15,016 nt of DNA from JAJNBA01 sp035696925. Its GTDB lineage: Bacteria; Actinomycetota; UBA4738; HRBIN12. Below are positions 7,078-14,108 of this stretch, piece by piece. The position numbers and the translations under genes are program-made. Each line of letters starts with the position of its first letter. The first letter of the stretch is position 1. The notes under the pieces were generated by a model, which ran no database searches, was not told the origin of the DNA, and saw nothing but the letters and a program-made list of their open reading frames with translations. The DNA is taken from positions 1 through 15,016 of the forward strand of contig DASSDW010000163.1 in assembly GCA_035696925.1 (NCBI GenBank), written 5' to 3'.

Positions 7078-8921
7078 ACCCCGGGCCTCTGGTGCTTCCG
7101 GCCCGCTTCGTGGGCGGCTTTGGCCACGCGGACCTCGTCGCGATCCGACACCTCGGGCACACCGACGTCCCACCAGGCGTCGCCGCCCGTCCACGCGTGC
7201 GGATCGGTCCGGATCACGATCACGGCGGTGCGATCCGCGGCACGCGCGCGCTGCAGCGCGCCTTCGAGCCCGTCGAGGTCGTCCACCGTCTCGGTCCAGG
7301 CCCCCATCGCCTCCGCGTGCTTCGCGAAGTCGACGCGAGCGGGTCGTTCCGCGCGCACGTCCTCGAGCATGTTGTTGAACGAAGCGCCACCGGTGAACAC
7401 CTGGAGGCGATCGATCACCGCGTACCCCTCGTTGTCGCACAGGATCAGGACGAACTTCTGGCCCGCGAGCACGGACCCGTACACGTCGGCGCTCGACATC
7501 AGGTAGGAGCCGTCCCCGCAGAACGACAGGACGGTGCGCTCGGGCATCGCCATCGCCGCGCCCCAGGCGCCACCGATCTCGTAGCCCATGCAGCTGAAGC
7601 CGTACTCGCAGTCGAACGTGCCCACGGTGAGCGATCGCCAATGCTTGTTCAGCTCGCCCGGGAGACCGCCGGCCGCAGCGAGGGCGTAGTCGTCCGGGCC
7701 GGCGAGCTCGTTCACGCGGCGGATCACCGCCGCGTACGAGGGGTGGCCGCTGGCCGTGGGCGCGGCCGCGGCCTCGTCCAGCGTGTCGTTCCAGGCGGCG
7801 TACTCGCGCGTGGCGCGCGCACGCCACTCGCTCGGCGCGCGCCAGTCCGCGAGCGCGGCGCCGAGCTCCTCCAGGCCACGCCGGGCGTCGGCGACGAGCG
7901 GCACGGCCCGGTGCTTCGCGACGTCGTGGCGCGCGGCGTTCAGTGCGATCAGCCCCAGCCGCTCCTCGCCGAAGACGCTCCACGAACCGGTCGTGAAGTC
8001 CTGCAGGCGCGTGCCCACCGCGAGGACCACGTCGGCCTCAGCCGCGAGGTCGTTCGCCGAGGAGCTCCCCGTGACCCCGATCGGGCCGGCGAACAGCGGG
8101 TGATCCCAAGGGAGCGACGATTTGCCGGCGACCGTCTCGACGACCGGTACCTCGTGCCGCTCGGCGAACGCCGCGAGCTCCTCGGTCGCGAGGGAGTAGT
8201 GGACGCCTCCTCCCGCGATCAGGAGCGGACGCTCCGCGGCCCGCAGGACCTCCGCCGCCTGCGCGAGCTCGCCCCGATCGGGTCCGGGCCGCCGGACCCG
8301 GTGCACCCGCGGCTCGAAGAACGCGGCCGGGAAGTCATAGGCCTCGGCCTGCACGTCCTGCGGCAGGCCGAGGAAGGCGGGTCCGCAGTCCGCGGGATCG
8401 AGCATCGTCGCCACGGCCTGGGGGAGGGACTGGAGCAACTGCGCCGGGTGCACGATCCGGTCCCAGTAGCGGGTCACCGGCCGGAAGGCGTCGTTCACCG
8501 TGACGCTCGGATCCCCGAACGGCTCCACCTGCTGGAGCACCGGGTCCGGCACCCGGTTCACGAACGTGTCGCCGGAGATTAGGAGCACGGGGAGGCGGTT
8601 CGCGTGCGCGATGCCCGCCGCGGTGACCATGTTCAACGCCCCCGGTCCGATGGAGCTCGTGGCGACCATGATCTGACGCCGCCGCTTCGCCTTCGCGAAC
8701 GCGATCGCGGCCATCGCCATCGACTGCTCGTTCTGGCCCCGCCACGTCGGGAGCCGATCCTGCACCCCCTCGAGGGCCTCGCCCAGGCATGTGACGTTGC
8801 CGTGGCCGAAGATCGCGAACACGCCGGGGAACAGCGGCACCTCGTCGCTGTCGAGCTCTGTCCGCTGGGCGATGAGGTACCGGACGATGGCGCCGGCGGT
8901 GGTGAGGCGGATCGTCTCCAT
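7074..8921 (-). CDS. iolD: 3D-(3,5/4)-trihydroxycyclohexane-1,2-dione hydrolase
   Basis: This 615-aa thiamine-diphosphate enzyme hydrolytically opens the ring of trihydroxycyclohexane-1,2-dione to 5-deoxy-D-glucuronate, the third step of myo-inositol breakdown. ATG 8921 is supported by GGGAGGAG (8926-8933) 4 nt away. Longer in-frame sequence runs through the promoter region. The order is the N-terminal pyrimidine-binding domain (about 1-190) with the TPP-activating E65 in RGQNEQ, a central domain (about 210-360), and the C-terminal pyrophosphate-binding domain (about 395-580). The TPP/Mg motif starts with GDG at 469-471 and ends at N497 (DNEGY), followed by DRLQVFTGGASFNN (504-517), a stretch typical of IolD rather than acetolactate synthase. 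Length fits the family (about 620-650). It is the first gene of the - strand operon, divergent from iolG, and overlaps lacI by 4 nt. Confidence 0.95.
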   Translation of the reverse strand: METIRLTTAGAIVRYLIAQRTELDSDEVPLFPGVFAIFGHGNVTCLGEALEGVQDRLPTWRGQNEQSMAMAAIAFAKAKRRRQIMVATSSIGPGALNMVTAAGIAHANRLPVLLISGDTFVNRVPDPVLQQVEPFGDPSVTVNDAFRPVTRYWDRIVHPAQLLQSLPQAVATMLDPADCGPAFLGLPQDVQAEAYDFPAAFFEPRVHRVRRPGPDRGELAQAAEVLRAAERPLLIAGGGVHYSLATEELAAFAERHEVPVVETVAGKSSLPWDHPLFAGPIGVTGSSSANDLAAEADVVLAVGTRLQDFTTGSWSVFGEERLGLIALNAARHDVAKHRAVPLVADARRGLEELGAALADWRAPSEWRARATREYAAWNDTLDEAAAAPTASGHPSYAAVIRRVNELAGPDDYALAAAGGLPGELNKHWRSLTVGTFDCEYGFSCMGYEIGGAWGAAMAMPERTVLSFCGDGSYLMSSADVYGSVLAGQKFVLILCDNEGYAVIDRLQVFTGGASFNNMLEDVRAERPARVDFAKHAEAMGAWTETVDDLDGLEGALQRARAADRTAVIVIRTDPHAWTGGDAWWDVGVPEVSDRDEVRVAKAAHEAGRKHQRPGV

Positions 8922-8947
8922 GGAGCTCCTCCCGTCGCGACCTCGGT

Positions 8948-8977
8948 TTGACAGCCCATCGGGGCGGCGCCTATCGT
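8948..8977 (+). promoter_or_regulatory. Candidate sigma-70-type promoter for iolG operon
   Basis: TTGACA (8948-8953, perfect -35) is followed after 18 nt by TATCGT (8972-8977, 4 of 6 matches to TATAAT). Transcription would begin near 8984, just before the first operator, so a bound repressor would block initiation or clearance. The start site is inferred, not shown. Confidence 0.5.
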
Positions 8978-8989
8978 ACGCCCCGTTCG

Positions 8990-9003
8990 TTGGAACGTTC
9001 CAC
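8990..9003. promoter_or_regulatory. LacI-type operator 1
   Basis: TTGGAACGTTCCAC contains the perfect 12-bp palindrome TGGAACGTTCCA (8991-9002) with a central CG, as LacI-family repressors prefer. An identical 14-mer lies downstream, centre to centre 34 bp away. It lies just after the predicted iolG-operon start site and upstream of iolD, so one protein could control both directions. Confidence 0.75.
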
Positions 9004-9023
9004 TCGGTGACGATCATGGGTCC

Positions 9024-9037
9024 TTGGAACGTTCCAC
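9024..9037. promoter_or_regulatory. LacI-type operator 2
   Basis: This is an exact second copy of the 14-mer (palindrome 9025-9036) in the same orientation as the first. The spacing of 34 bp is close to three helical turns, so two repressor dimers could bind on roughly the same face of the DNA. It sits in the predicted iolG leader, directly before the orphan purine-rich GAGGGGAGG. Confidence 0.75.
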
Positions 9038-9087
9038 ATGTGAGGGGAGGCGGCTCGCACGCTCGTCCACGGATCGTCGGGAACCGG

Positions 9088-10083
9088 ATGCGCGTCGGCG
9101 TGATCGGTGTCGGCCGCATGGGCCAGACCCACGCGGTCACGCTGCGGTCGATCGACGACGTGGACTCGGTCGTGCTGACCGACGTGGACACGGATCGAGC
9201 CGAGCAGGTCGCCGCCGACGCCGGCGCCGGCACCGTGGCTTCCACCGAGGACCTGCTCGCCTCCGTCGATGCCGTCGTGATCGCGGCCGCGTCCTCCGCC
9301 CACGCCGATCTGATCCACGCGTGCGCGGACGCCGGGCTCCCGACGTTCTGCGAGAAGCCGATCACGATCGACCTCGCCAGCACTGCTGAGGTCGTCGAGC
9401 ACGTACGCCGATCCGGGATCCAGCTCCAGATGGGGTTCCAGCGCCGTTTCGACGCCGGGTTCACGGGCGCCCGCGACCTCGTCGCCGACGGCACGATCGG
9501 CACGCTCTACGTCGTCCGGATGGCGGGCCACGACCCCGCTCCGCCGCACGAGGACTACATCCCCGCCTCCGGAGGGATCTTTCGCGACTTCAGCGTGCAC
9601 GACTTCGACGCGCTCCGCTTCGTCACGGGGCAGGAGACCGTGGAGGTCTACGCCGACGGCGCGGTCCTGAACTTCCCGCAGTTCGCGCGCTACGGCGACG
9701 TCGACACCGGGGTGGTGGCCCTGCGGCTGTCCGGGGGGAGCTTCGGGATCCTCTCGGTCACGCGGCACGACCCGCTCGGCTACGACATCCGGATGGAGCT
9801 CCTCGGGTCGGGCGACAGCGTCGTGGTGGGGTGGGACGATCGTCTCCCGCTCCGGTCGATCGAGTCGGGCGGCCGCCCGGCGCCGGCCGACGCGTACGCG
9901 AACTTCCAGCAACGTTTCGCCGACGCCTACCGCGCCGAGATGCACGCGTTCGTGGACGTGGCGGCGGGCCGACGGCCGAGCCCTTGCACCGCGGAGGATG
10001 CGCTCGAGGCGATGCGTGTGGCCGTGGCCTGCGATCGATCGCGCGAGGAGCACCGGCCCGTCCGGCTCGAGGAGGTCGCGTGA
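9088..10083 (+). CDS. iolG: Inositol 2-dehydrogenase (Gfo/Idh/MocA family)
   Basis: This 331-aa NAD(P)-dependent dehydrogenase should oxidise myo-inositol to 2-keto-myo-inositol, the first catabolic step. It has an N-terminal Rossmann domain with GVIGVGRMG at 4-12 and an acidic residue after strand 2 (D32-D34) suited to NAD+. EKP is at 89-91 with catalytic K90. GFQRRFD at 116-122 and GGIFRDFSVHDFD at 162-174 follow, with D167 and H171 corresponding to the active-site Asp and His of known IolG. The last two motifs are characteristic of inositol dehydrogenases within this broad family. ATG 9088 puts the Rossmann strand at the very N-terminus, but no good Shine-Dalgarno precedes it. GTG 9040 is in frame and would add 16 residues. 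A scyllo-inositol dehydrogenase is possible, but the iolE/iolD/iolC context favours myo-inositol. Confidence 0.9.
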   Translation: MRVGVIGVGRMGQTHAVTLRSIDDVDSVVLTDVDTDRAEQVAADAGAGTVASTEDLLASVDAVVIAAASSAHADLIHACADAGLPTFCEKPITIDLASTAEVVEHVRRSGIQLQMGFQRRFDAGFTGARDLVADGTIGTLYVVRMAGHDPAPPHEDYIPASGGIFRDFSVHDFDALRFVTGQETVEVYADGAVLNFPQFARYGDVDTGVVALRLSGGSFGILSVTRHDPLGYDIRMELLGSGDSVVVGWDDRLPLRSIESGGRPAPADAYANFQQRFADAYRAEMHAFVDVAAGRRPSPCTAEDALEAMRVAVACDRSREEHRPVRLEEVA

Positions 10084-10982
10084 TCGACCTGGCCGGTCGC
10101 GTGGCGGGGGCACCGATCACCTGGGGGGTCTGCGAGGTGCCCGGGTGGGGCCACCAGATGGCGGCCGAGCGCGTGCTCTCCGAGATGCGGTCCGTCGGGC
10201 TGCGCGCGACGGAGCTCGGTCCGGAGGGGTTCCTGCCCCGCGGCTCGGAGCGAGCGCTCCTCGACGCGAACGGCCTCGCGCTCGTGGCGGGGTTCGTCCC
10301 CGCGGTCCTGCACGAGCCCTCCTCCCTGGAGCGCGAGCTCGCGAGGGTCGTTGCGGCGTCGAAGACGATCGCGTCGCTCGGTGGCGAGATGCTCGTCCTC
10401 GCGGCATCGTCCGGCGCGCACGGCTACGAGGGAGCGGAGCGGCTGGACGCCGCCGGCTGGGCCGCGCTCGGGCGAGGGATCGAACGCGTCGTGGCCGCGA
10501 CCGGGGAACGAGGGGTTCGTGTGGCCGTGCACCCGCATCACGGAACCGCGGTCCAGGGACCGGAGGACGTGGGACGGCTGCTCGAGCTCTCCGACGTCGG
10601 TTTGTGCCTCGACACCGGTCACGTCATGGTGGGGGCGGGCGACCCGGTGGAGGTCGCTCGGGATGCCGGCGATCGCGTGATCCATGTCCACCTGAAGGAC
10701 GTATCGGCGGCCGTGGCCGGGCGGGTCGCCGCAGGCGATCTCGGATACCGGGAGGCGGTACGGGAGGGTCTGTACCGGCCGCTGGGCGACGGCGACCTCG
10801 ACGTCGCGGGCGTCGTGCGCGCGCTCGAGGAGTCCGGATACGGCGGTTGGTACGTACTCGAACATGACGAGGTGCTCGATCACGAGCCCGAGGAAGGATC
10901 GGGGCCCATCGAGAACGCGAGGCGGAGCCTCTCGTTGCTGGGGCGGGTCTGGGAGGAGGTGGGGGCGCCGACGAAGAGCTAG
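10080..10982 (+). CDS. iolE: Inosose dehydratase
   Basis: This 300-aa TIM-barrel protein of the sugar phosphate isomerase/epimerase (AP endonuclease 2) superfamily should dehydrate 2-keto-myo-inositol to the trihydroxycyclohexanedione used by IolD. GTG 10080 overlaps the iolG stop in a 4-nt GTGA junction and has AGGAGG (10070-10075) 4 nt upstream. The opening segment ITWGVCEVPGWG at 13-24 is close to a signature of IolE. Metal ligands are visible at E45 (ELGPEG), the HPHH run 151-154, D178 and H181 in LDTGH, HVHLKD at 202-207, and E261. The length is normal. Confidence 0.93.
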   Translation: MIDLAGRVAGAPITWGVCEVPGWGHQMAAERVLSEMRSVGLRATELGPEGFLPRGSERALLDANGLALVAGFVPAVLHEPSSLERELARVVAASKTIASLGGEMLVLAASSGAHGYEGAERLDAAGWAALGRGIERVVAATGERGVRVAVHPHHGTAVQGPEDVGRLLELSDVGLCLDTGHVMVGAGDPVEVARDAGDRVIHVHLKDVSAAVAGRVAAGDLGYREAVREGLYRPLGDGDLDVAGVVRALEESGYGGWYVLEHDEVLDHEPEEGSGPIENARRSLSLLGRVWEEVGAPTKS

Positions 10983-10990
10983 TCCGTGGA

Positions 10991-11007
10991 GGCGCGAGCG
11001 TCGCGCC
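10991..11007 (+). repeat. Hairpin ahead of the binding-protein gene
   Basis: GGCGCGA (10991-10997), loop GCG and TCGCGCC (11001-11007) form a perfect 7-bp GC-rich stem. It lies in the 53-nt gap between iolE and the solute-binding protein, ending 28 nt before the ATG. It could shield the 5' end of a processed transporter mRNA. There is no T-run, so termination is unlikely. Confidence 0.4.
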
Positions 11008-11035
11008 CAGCGACAGATACGAGGGGGTTGGTTCG

Positions 11036-12031
11036 ATGATGAAGAGATGGGCGGCGCTGGCGCTCGTATTCGCGCTCGGCGCGGCAGCGTGTACCGGGAA
11101 CGGTGACGGAGATGGCGACGGTGACGGCGACGGGAACGGCGGCGTCACACAGCGTGACTTCCGGTTCGTGGTCGTCACCCACGGTCAGGCGTCGGACCCG
11201 TTCTGGTCGGTCGCGTCCAATGGCGTTGAGGCCGCGGGCGAAGACATGGGCGTCACGGTCGAGTACCAGGCGCCCGGCACGTTCGACATGGTGGAGATGT
11301 CGCAGCTGATCGACGCCGCGGTCGCCTCCGAGCCGGACGGGCTCGTCGTGAGTCTCCCGGACGCCGATGCGCTCGGTCCGTCGATCGAGGCTGCGGTGGC
11401 CGCGGACATCCCCGTGATCACGATGAACTCGGGATCGGACACGTTCGCCGATCTCGGCGTGCTCCTGCACGTCGGGCAGACGGAGTTCGAAGCCGGCCAG
11501 ATCGCGGGGGAGCGGTTCGCCGAGGAGGGCGTCCAGAACCCGATCTGCCTGAACCAGGAGGTCGGCAACGCGGCCCTCGACCTGCGCTGTGAGGGGTTCT
11601 TCGATGGGCTCGGGGTGGAGGGCGAAGTGATCGCCGTGGACCTCGACGACCCGACGAGCACGACCGAGACGGTGACCGGGGCCTTGCAGAACAACCCCGA
11701 CATCGACGGGATCCTGACGCTCGGCCCGACCGGGGCCGCGCCGACGATCGCGGCGCTCCAGGAGGCCGGCACGCTCGGGGAGATCGCGTTCGCGACCTTC
11801 GACCTCTCGCCGGAGGTGCTCGAGGCGATCGACGCGGGCGACATGCTGTTCGCGATCGACCAGGCACAGTACCTGCAGGGGTACCTGCCGATCGTGTTCC
11901 TCACGAAGTACCTGGAGACGGGAGCCCTGCCGCTGGGAAGCAAGGACCGGGTGCTCCTGACCGGTCCGCAGATCGTGACGGCGGAGACCGCTTCACAGGT
12001 GGTGGAAGCCTCCGCGGACGGACTGCGGTAG
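11036..12031 (+). CDS. Sugar (probable inositol) ABC transporter solute-binding lipoprotein
   Basis: This 331-aa extracytoplasmic binding protein belongs to the ribose/inositol type (periplasmic-binding-protein-like fold, Peripla_BP_4). ATG 11036 has AGGGGG about 10 nt upstream; ATG 11039 immediately follows. The signal is MMKRW, a hydrophobic core and lipobox LGAAAC with lipidation at C19. A Gly-Asp/Gly-Asn repeat linker (residues 21-35) follows, encoded by a 6-nt tandem repeat. The binding fold covers about 40-320, starting with FRFVVVTHGQASDPFWSVASNG and including the conserved VVSLPD and PVITMNSG strands. It is the first of three transporter genes set inside the iol operon. Inositol as ligand is inferred from that position, since related proteins bind ribose, xylose or other sugars. 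Confidence 0.92.
   Translation: MMKRWAALALVFALGAAACTGNGDGDGDGDGDGNGGVTQRDFRFVVVTHGQASDPFWSVASNGVEAAGEDMGVTVEYQAPGTFDMVEMSQLIDAAVASEPDGLVVSLPDADALGPSIEAAVAADIPVITMNSGSDTFADLGVLLHVGQTEFEAGQIAGERFAEEGVQNPICLNQEVGNAALDLRCEGFFDGLGVEGEVIAVDLDDPTSTTETVTGALQNNPDIDGILTLGPTGAAPTIAALQEAGTLGEIAFATFDLSPEVLEAIDAGDMLFAIDQAQYLQGYLPIVFLTKYLETGALPLGSKDRVLLTGPQIVTAETASQVVEASADGLR
11096..11137 (+). repeat. Six-base tandem repeat coding Gly-Asp/Gly-Asn linker
   Basis: Seven consecutive 6-nt units of the form GGN-RAY encode Gly-Asn, five Gly-Asp and Gly-Asn directly after the lipidated cysteine. The frame is intact. It is probably a flexible acidic spacer that keeps the binding domain away from the membrane, and its copy number could vary between strains. 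Confidence 0.8.
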
Positions 12032-12044
12032 CGGGATGAGCGGA

Positions 12045-12073
12045 GCCCTCGCGCGCGGGTCGCGCGCGAGGGC
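12045..12073 (+). terminator. Strong GC hairpin between binding protein and permease genes
   Basis: GCCCTCGCGCGCG (12045-12057), loop GGT and CGCGCGCGAGGGC (12061-12073) form a perfect 13-bp stem. It begins 14 nt after the stop of the binding-protein gene and ends 49 nt before the permease ATG. Downstream bases (CCTCCGTTCT) are not a real T-run, so it may be an inefficient terminator or a 3' stabiliser that lets the binding protein be made in excess over the membrane components, a common pattern in ABC operons. The regulatory role is inferred. Confidence 0.55.
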
Positions 12074-12122
12074 CCTCCGTTCTAGGCTCACGCCACGCCC
12101 GAACACGGCGAGGAGGGGAGGC

Positions 12123-13190
12123 ATGGCCACCGAAGTCGAAGCGCCGCCGAAGGCGGCCGACGAGAGGGTCCGTGCGACCGGCACGGCATCGCGCCTCCTC
12201 GCGCGTCCCGAGCTCGGCGCGCTCGTCGGCGTCGTGCTCGTGTACGTCTTCTTCGCGATCGTCGCCGCCGACAACAACTTCGTGAGCATGACGACGCTCG
12301 CGTCGATCCTGAACCGGGCCGCTCCCCTCGGGATCCTCGCGATCGCCGTCGCGCTCCTGATGATCGCCGGCGAGTTCGACCTCTCGATCGGGTCCCTGCT
12401 GGGCTTCTCGGGGATGGCGATCATGATCTTCGTCTCGCCGGAGGACGCCGGGGGATTCGGATTGCCGTTGTGGCCGTCCGTCGGTCTGGCGCTCGTTCTC
12501 ACCGCGCTGACCGGAGTGATCAACGGCCTGTTGGTGAACGTGACGAAGCTCCCGTCGTTCATCATCACGCTCGGCACCCTCTTCATCTTCCGCGGGCTCA
12601 CGATCGCCGTGACGCGCTCACTGACCTCTCGGACGCAGCTGAGCGGCATCGATGAGATCCCCGGGTTCTCCCTCGCGGACACGCTGTTCGGGACGAGGGT
12701 GGAAGTTGCCGGGGCGAACTTCAACATCACGATCGTGTGGTGGATCGGCCTCGTCGTGTTGGCGACTTGGGTCCTGCTCCGGACGCGAACGGGGAACTGG
12801 ATCTTCGGCACCGGCGGCGCCGTGGACGCGGCGCGCAACGTCGGGGTCCCGGTCAGCCGCGTGAAGCTGGCGCTCTTCGTGACGACGGCCATGGCCGCGT
12901 TCCTCGTGGCGATGCTCCAGGTCGTCCAGGTGAACAGCGCGGATGCGCTCCGGGGCACCGGCTTGGAGTTCGAGGCGATCATCGCGGCGGTCGTCGGCGG
13001 GTGCCTCCTCACCGGGGGCTACGGCTCCGTCGTCGGTGCCGCGCTCGGGGCCTTGATCTTCGCGATGGTGCAGCAGGGCATCGTGATCACCGGCGTGGAC
13101 GGCGACTGGTACCAGGTGGTGCTCGGCAGCGTCCTCGTGGTCGCGGTGATCTTCAACAACTTCATCAGGAGGAGGGCGGCGACCCGATGA
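12123..13190 (+). CDS. Sugar ABC transporter permease (BPD_transp_2 / RbsC type)
   Basis: This 355-aa membrane permease is from the branched-chain/ribose-type ABC importer family. ATG 12123 is chosen because AGGAGGGGAG (12111-12120) stands just before it. The in-frame ATG at 12036 has no ribosome-binding site and would put the 12045-12073 hairpin inside coding sequence. A polar N-terminus of about 37 residues is followed by about 9-10 hydrophobic segments. Family hallmarks are the GEFDLSIGS motif (a sugar permease signature) after the second or third segment and GGCLLTGGYGSVVGAALGAL near the C-terminus, the coupling/EAA-like region. It overlaps the ATPase gene by 4 nt (ATGA), so the two subunits should be made in matched amounts. 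Confidence 0.93.
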   Translation: MATEVEAPPKAADERVRATGTASRLLARPELGALVGVVLVYVFFAIVAADNNFVSMTTLASILNRAAPLGILAIAVALLMIAGEFDLSIGSLLGFSGMAIMIFVSPEDAGGFGLPLWPSVGLALVLTALTGVINGLLVNVTKLPSFIITLGTLFIFRGLTIAVTRSLTSRTQLSGIDEIPGFSLADTLFGTRVEVAGANFNITIVWWIGLVVLATWVLLRTRTGNWIFGTGGAVDAARNVGVPVSRVKLALFVTTAMAAFLVAMLQVVQVNSADALRGTGLEFEAIIAAVVGGCLLTGGYGSVVGAALGALIFAMVQQGIVITGVDGDWYQVVLGSVLVVAVIFNNFIRRRAATR

Positions 13191-14107
13191 GCGCACAGAC
13201 CGACGACGCGCTTCTGGAGACCCGGAAGCTCTCGAAGTACTTCGGCAGCGTGATCGCGATCAAGGACATCTCGATGTTCGTTCGCCCGGGCACGGTCACG
13301 TGCCTCCTCGGCGACAACGGAGCGGGGAAGTCCACGCTGATCAAGACCCTCTCCGGCGTGTACGAGCCCAGCGAGGGCGACTACCTGTGCGACGGGGAGG
13401 AGATCCACTTGAAGTCCCCTCGCGACGCGCTCTCGCGCGGGATCGCCACCGTGTACCAAGACCTCGCGATGATCCCGCTGCTGTCGATCTGGCGGAACTT
13501 CTTCCTCGGTTCGGAGCCGACGAAGGGATGGGGGCCGTTCCGCCGGTTCGACGTGCAGAAGGCGAGGGAGATCACTCGTGACGAGATGGCCAAGATGGGC
13601 ATCGACATCCGCGATCCGGATCAGCCCGTCGGGACCCTCTCCGGCGGTGAGCGACAGTCCGTGGCCATCGCCAGGGCCGTGTACTTCGGAGCGCGGGTCC
13701 TGATCCTCGACGAGCCCACAGCAGCGCTCGGCGTGAAGCAAGCCGGCGTGGTCCTCCGGTACATCGTGCGAGCGAAGCAACGAGGCGTCGCCGTCGTGTT
13801 CATCACGCACAACCCCCACCACGCGTACCCGGTCGGGGACCATTTCGTCATCCTCCGGCGGGGGCAGATCTTCGGGTCCTTCCCGAAGGACGAGCTCGCG
13901 ATCGACCAACTCGTCCAGATGATGGCGGGAGGCGCCGAGCTGGAGAACCTCGCCCACGAGCTCCAGCGGGAGGCCGGTGACGACGCGGAGCTGCGGAAGG
14001 CCGCGGCGGTGCTCGAGCAGGAGGTCGAGGCCGTGGCGGCGGAGCCGCTCGTGATGGAGCCTCCGGCCGGCGTCGCCGACGACGGGGAGGCCACGCCCGA
14101 GGGCTGA
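13187..14107 (+). CDS. Sugar ABC transporter ATP-binding protein, single-domain
   Basis: This 306-aa ATPase energises the adjacent permease. ATG 13187 overlaps the permease stop, with AGGAGGAGGG upstream. Motifs are Walker A GDNGAGKST at 42-50, Q-loop Q91 (VYQD), signature LSGGE at 151-155, Walker B VLILDEP at 171-177 and switch H208 (ITHN). Classical ribose and inositol ATPases (RbsA/IatA type, about 500 aa) carry two fused nucleotide-binding domains. This one has a single domain, as in FrcA-type systems, so it should act as a homodimer. After about residue 248 there is an unusual tail of about 58 residues rich in Glu and Ala, probably a coiled helix then a disordered end. The next gene starts one base after its stop. 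Confidence 0.93.
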   Translation: MSAQTDDALLETRKLSKYFGSVIAIKDISMFVRPGTVTCLLGDNGAGKSTLIKTLSGVYEPSEGDYLCDGEEIHLKSPRDALSRGIATVYQDLAMIPLLSIWRNFFLGSEPTKGWGPFRRFDVQKAREITRDEMAKMGIDIRDPDQPVGTLSGGERQSVAIARAVYFGARVLILDEPTAALGVKQAGVVLRYIVRAKQRGVAVVFITHNPHHAYPVGDHFVILRRGQIFGSFPKDELAIDQLVQMMAGGAELENLAHELQREAGDDAELRKAAAVLEQEVEAVAAEPLVMEPPAGVADDGEATPEG

Positions 14108-14108
14108 C

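Larger units (their letters stand above)
8922..9087. promoter_or_regulatory. Divergent iolD/iolG control region
   Basis: This 166-bp gap separates the - strand iolD start from the + strand iolG start. It holds the iolD ribosome-binding site, a candidate + strand promoter, two identical operators and, at 9042-9050, the purine-rich GAGGGGAGG that has no start codon at a usable distance. No convincing - strand promoter is visible. The best guess reads TGGAAC then TACGAT with an 18-nt spacer, on the complement of 9002-8973. It matches consensus weakly but would overlap the first operator. Confidence 0.75.

Noticed and set aside
7078..7983. In-frame N-terminal extension of the LacI regulator
   Set aside because: The extension is Arg-rich antisense-like sequence inside iolD. 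GTG 7077 with the 4-nt overlap gives a normal-length LacI protein.
7092..8582. Long + strand open frame of 496 codons opposite iolD
   Set aside because: It is the antisense shadow of iolD. Its Arg/Gly/Val/His-rich translation has no domain, and the - strand frame carries all IolD motifs.
8922..9503. N-terminal extension of IolD across the promoter region
   Set aside because: It would run over the operators and into iolG. ATG 8921 has a strong ribosome-binding site and matches the family N-terminus.
12045..12073. The GC hairpin as a second repressor operator
   Set aside because: Its sequence is unlike TGGAACGTTCCA and its alternating GC content suggests an RNA structure rather than a protein site.
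12036..12122. Earlier in-frame ATG for the permease
   Set aside because: No ribosome-binding site 5 nt after a stop, and the added residues are Arg-rich hairpin-derived sequence. ATG 12123 has AGGAGGGGAG.
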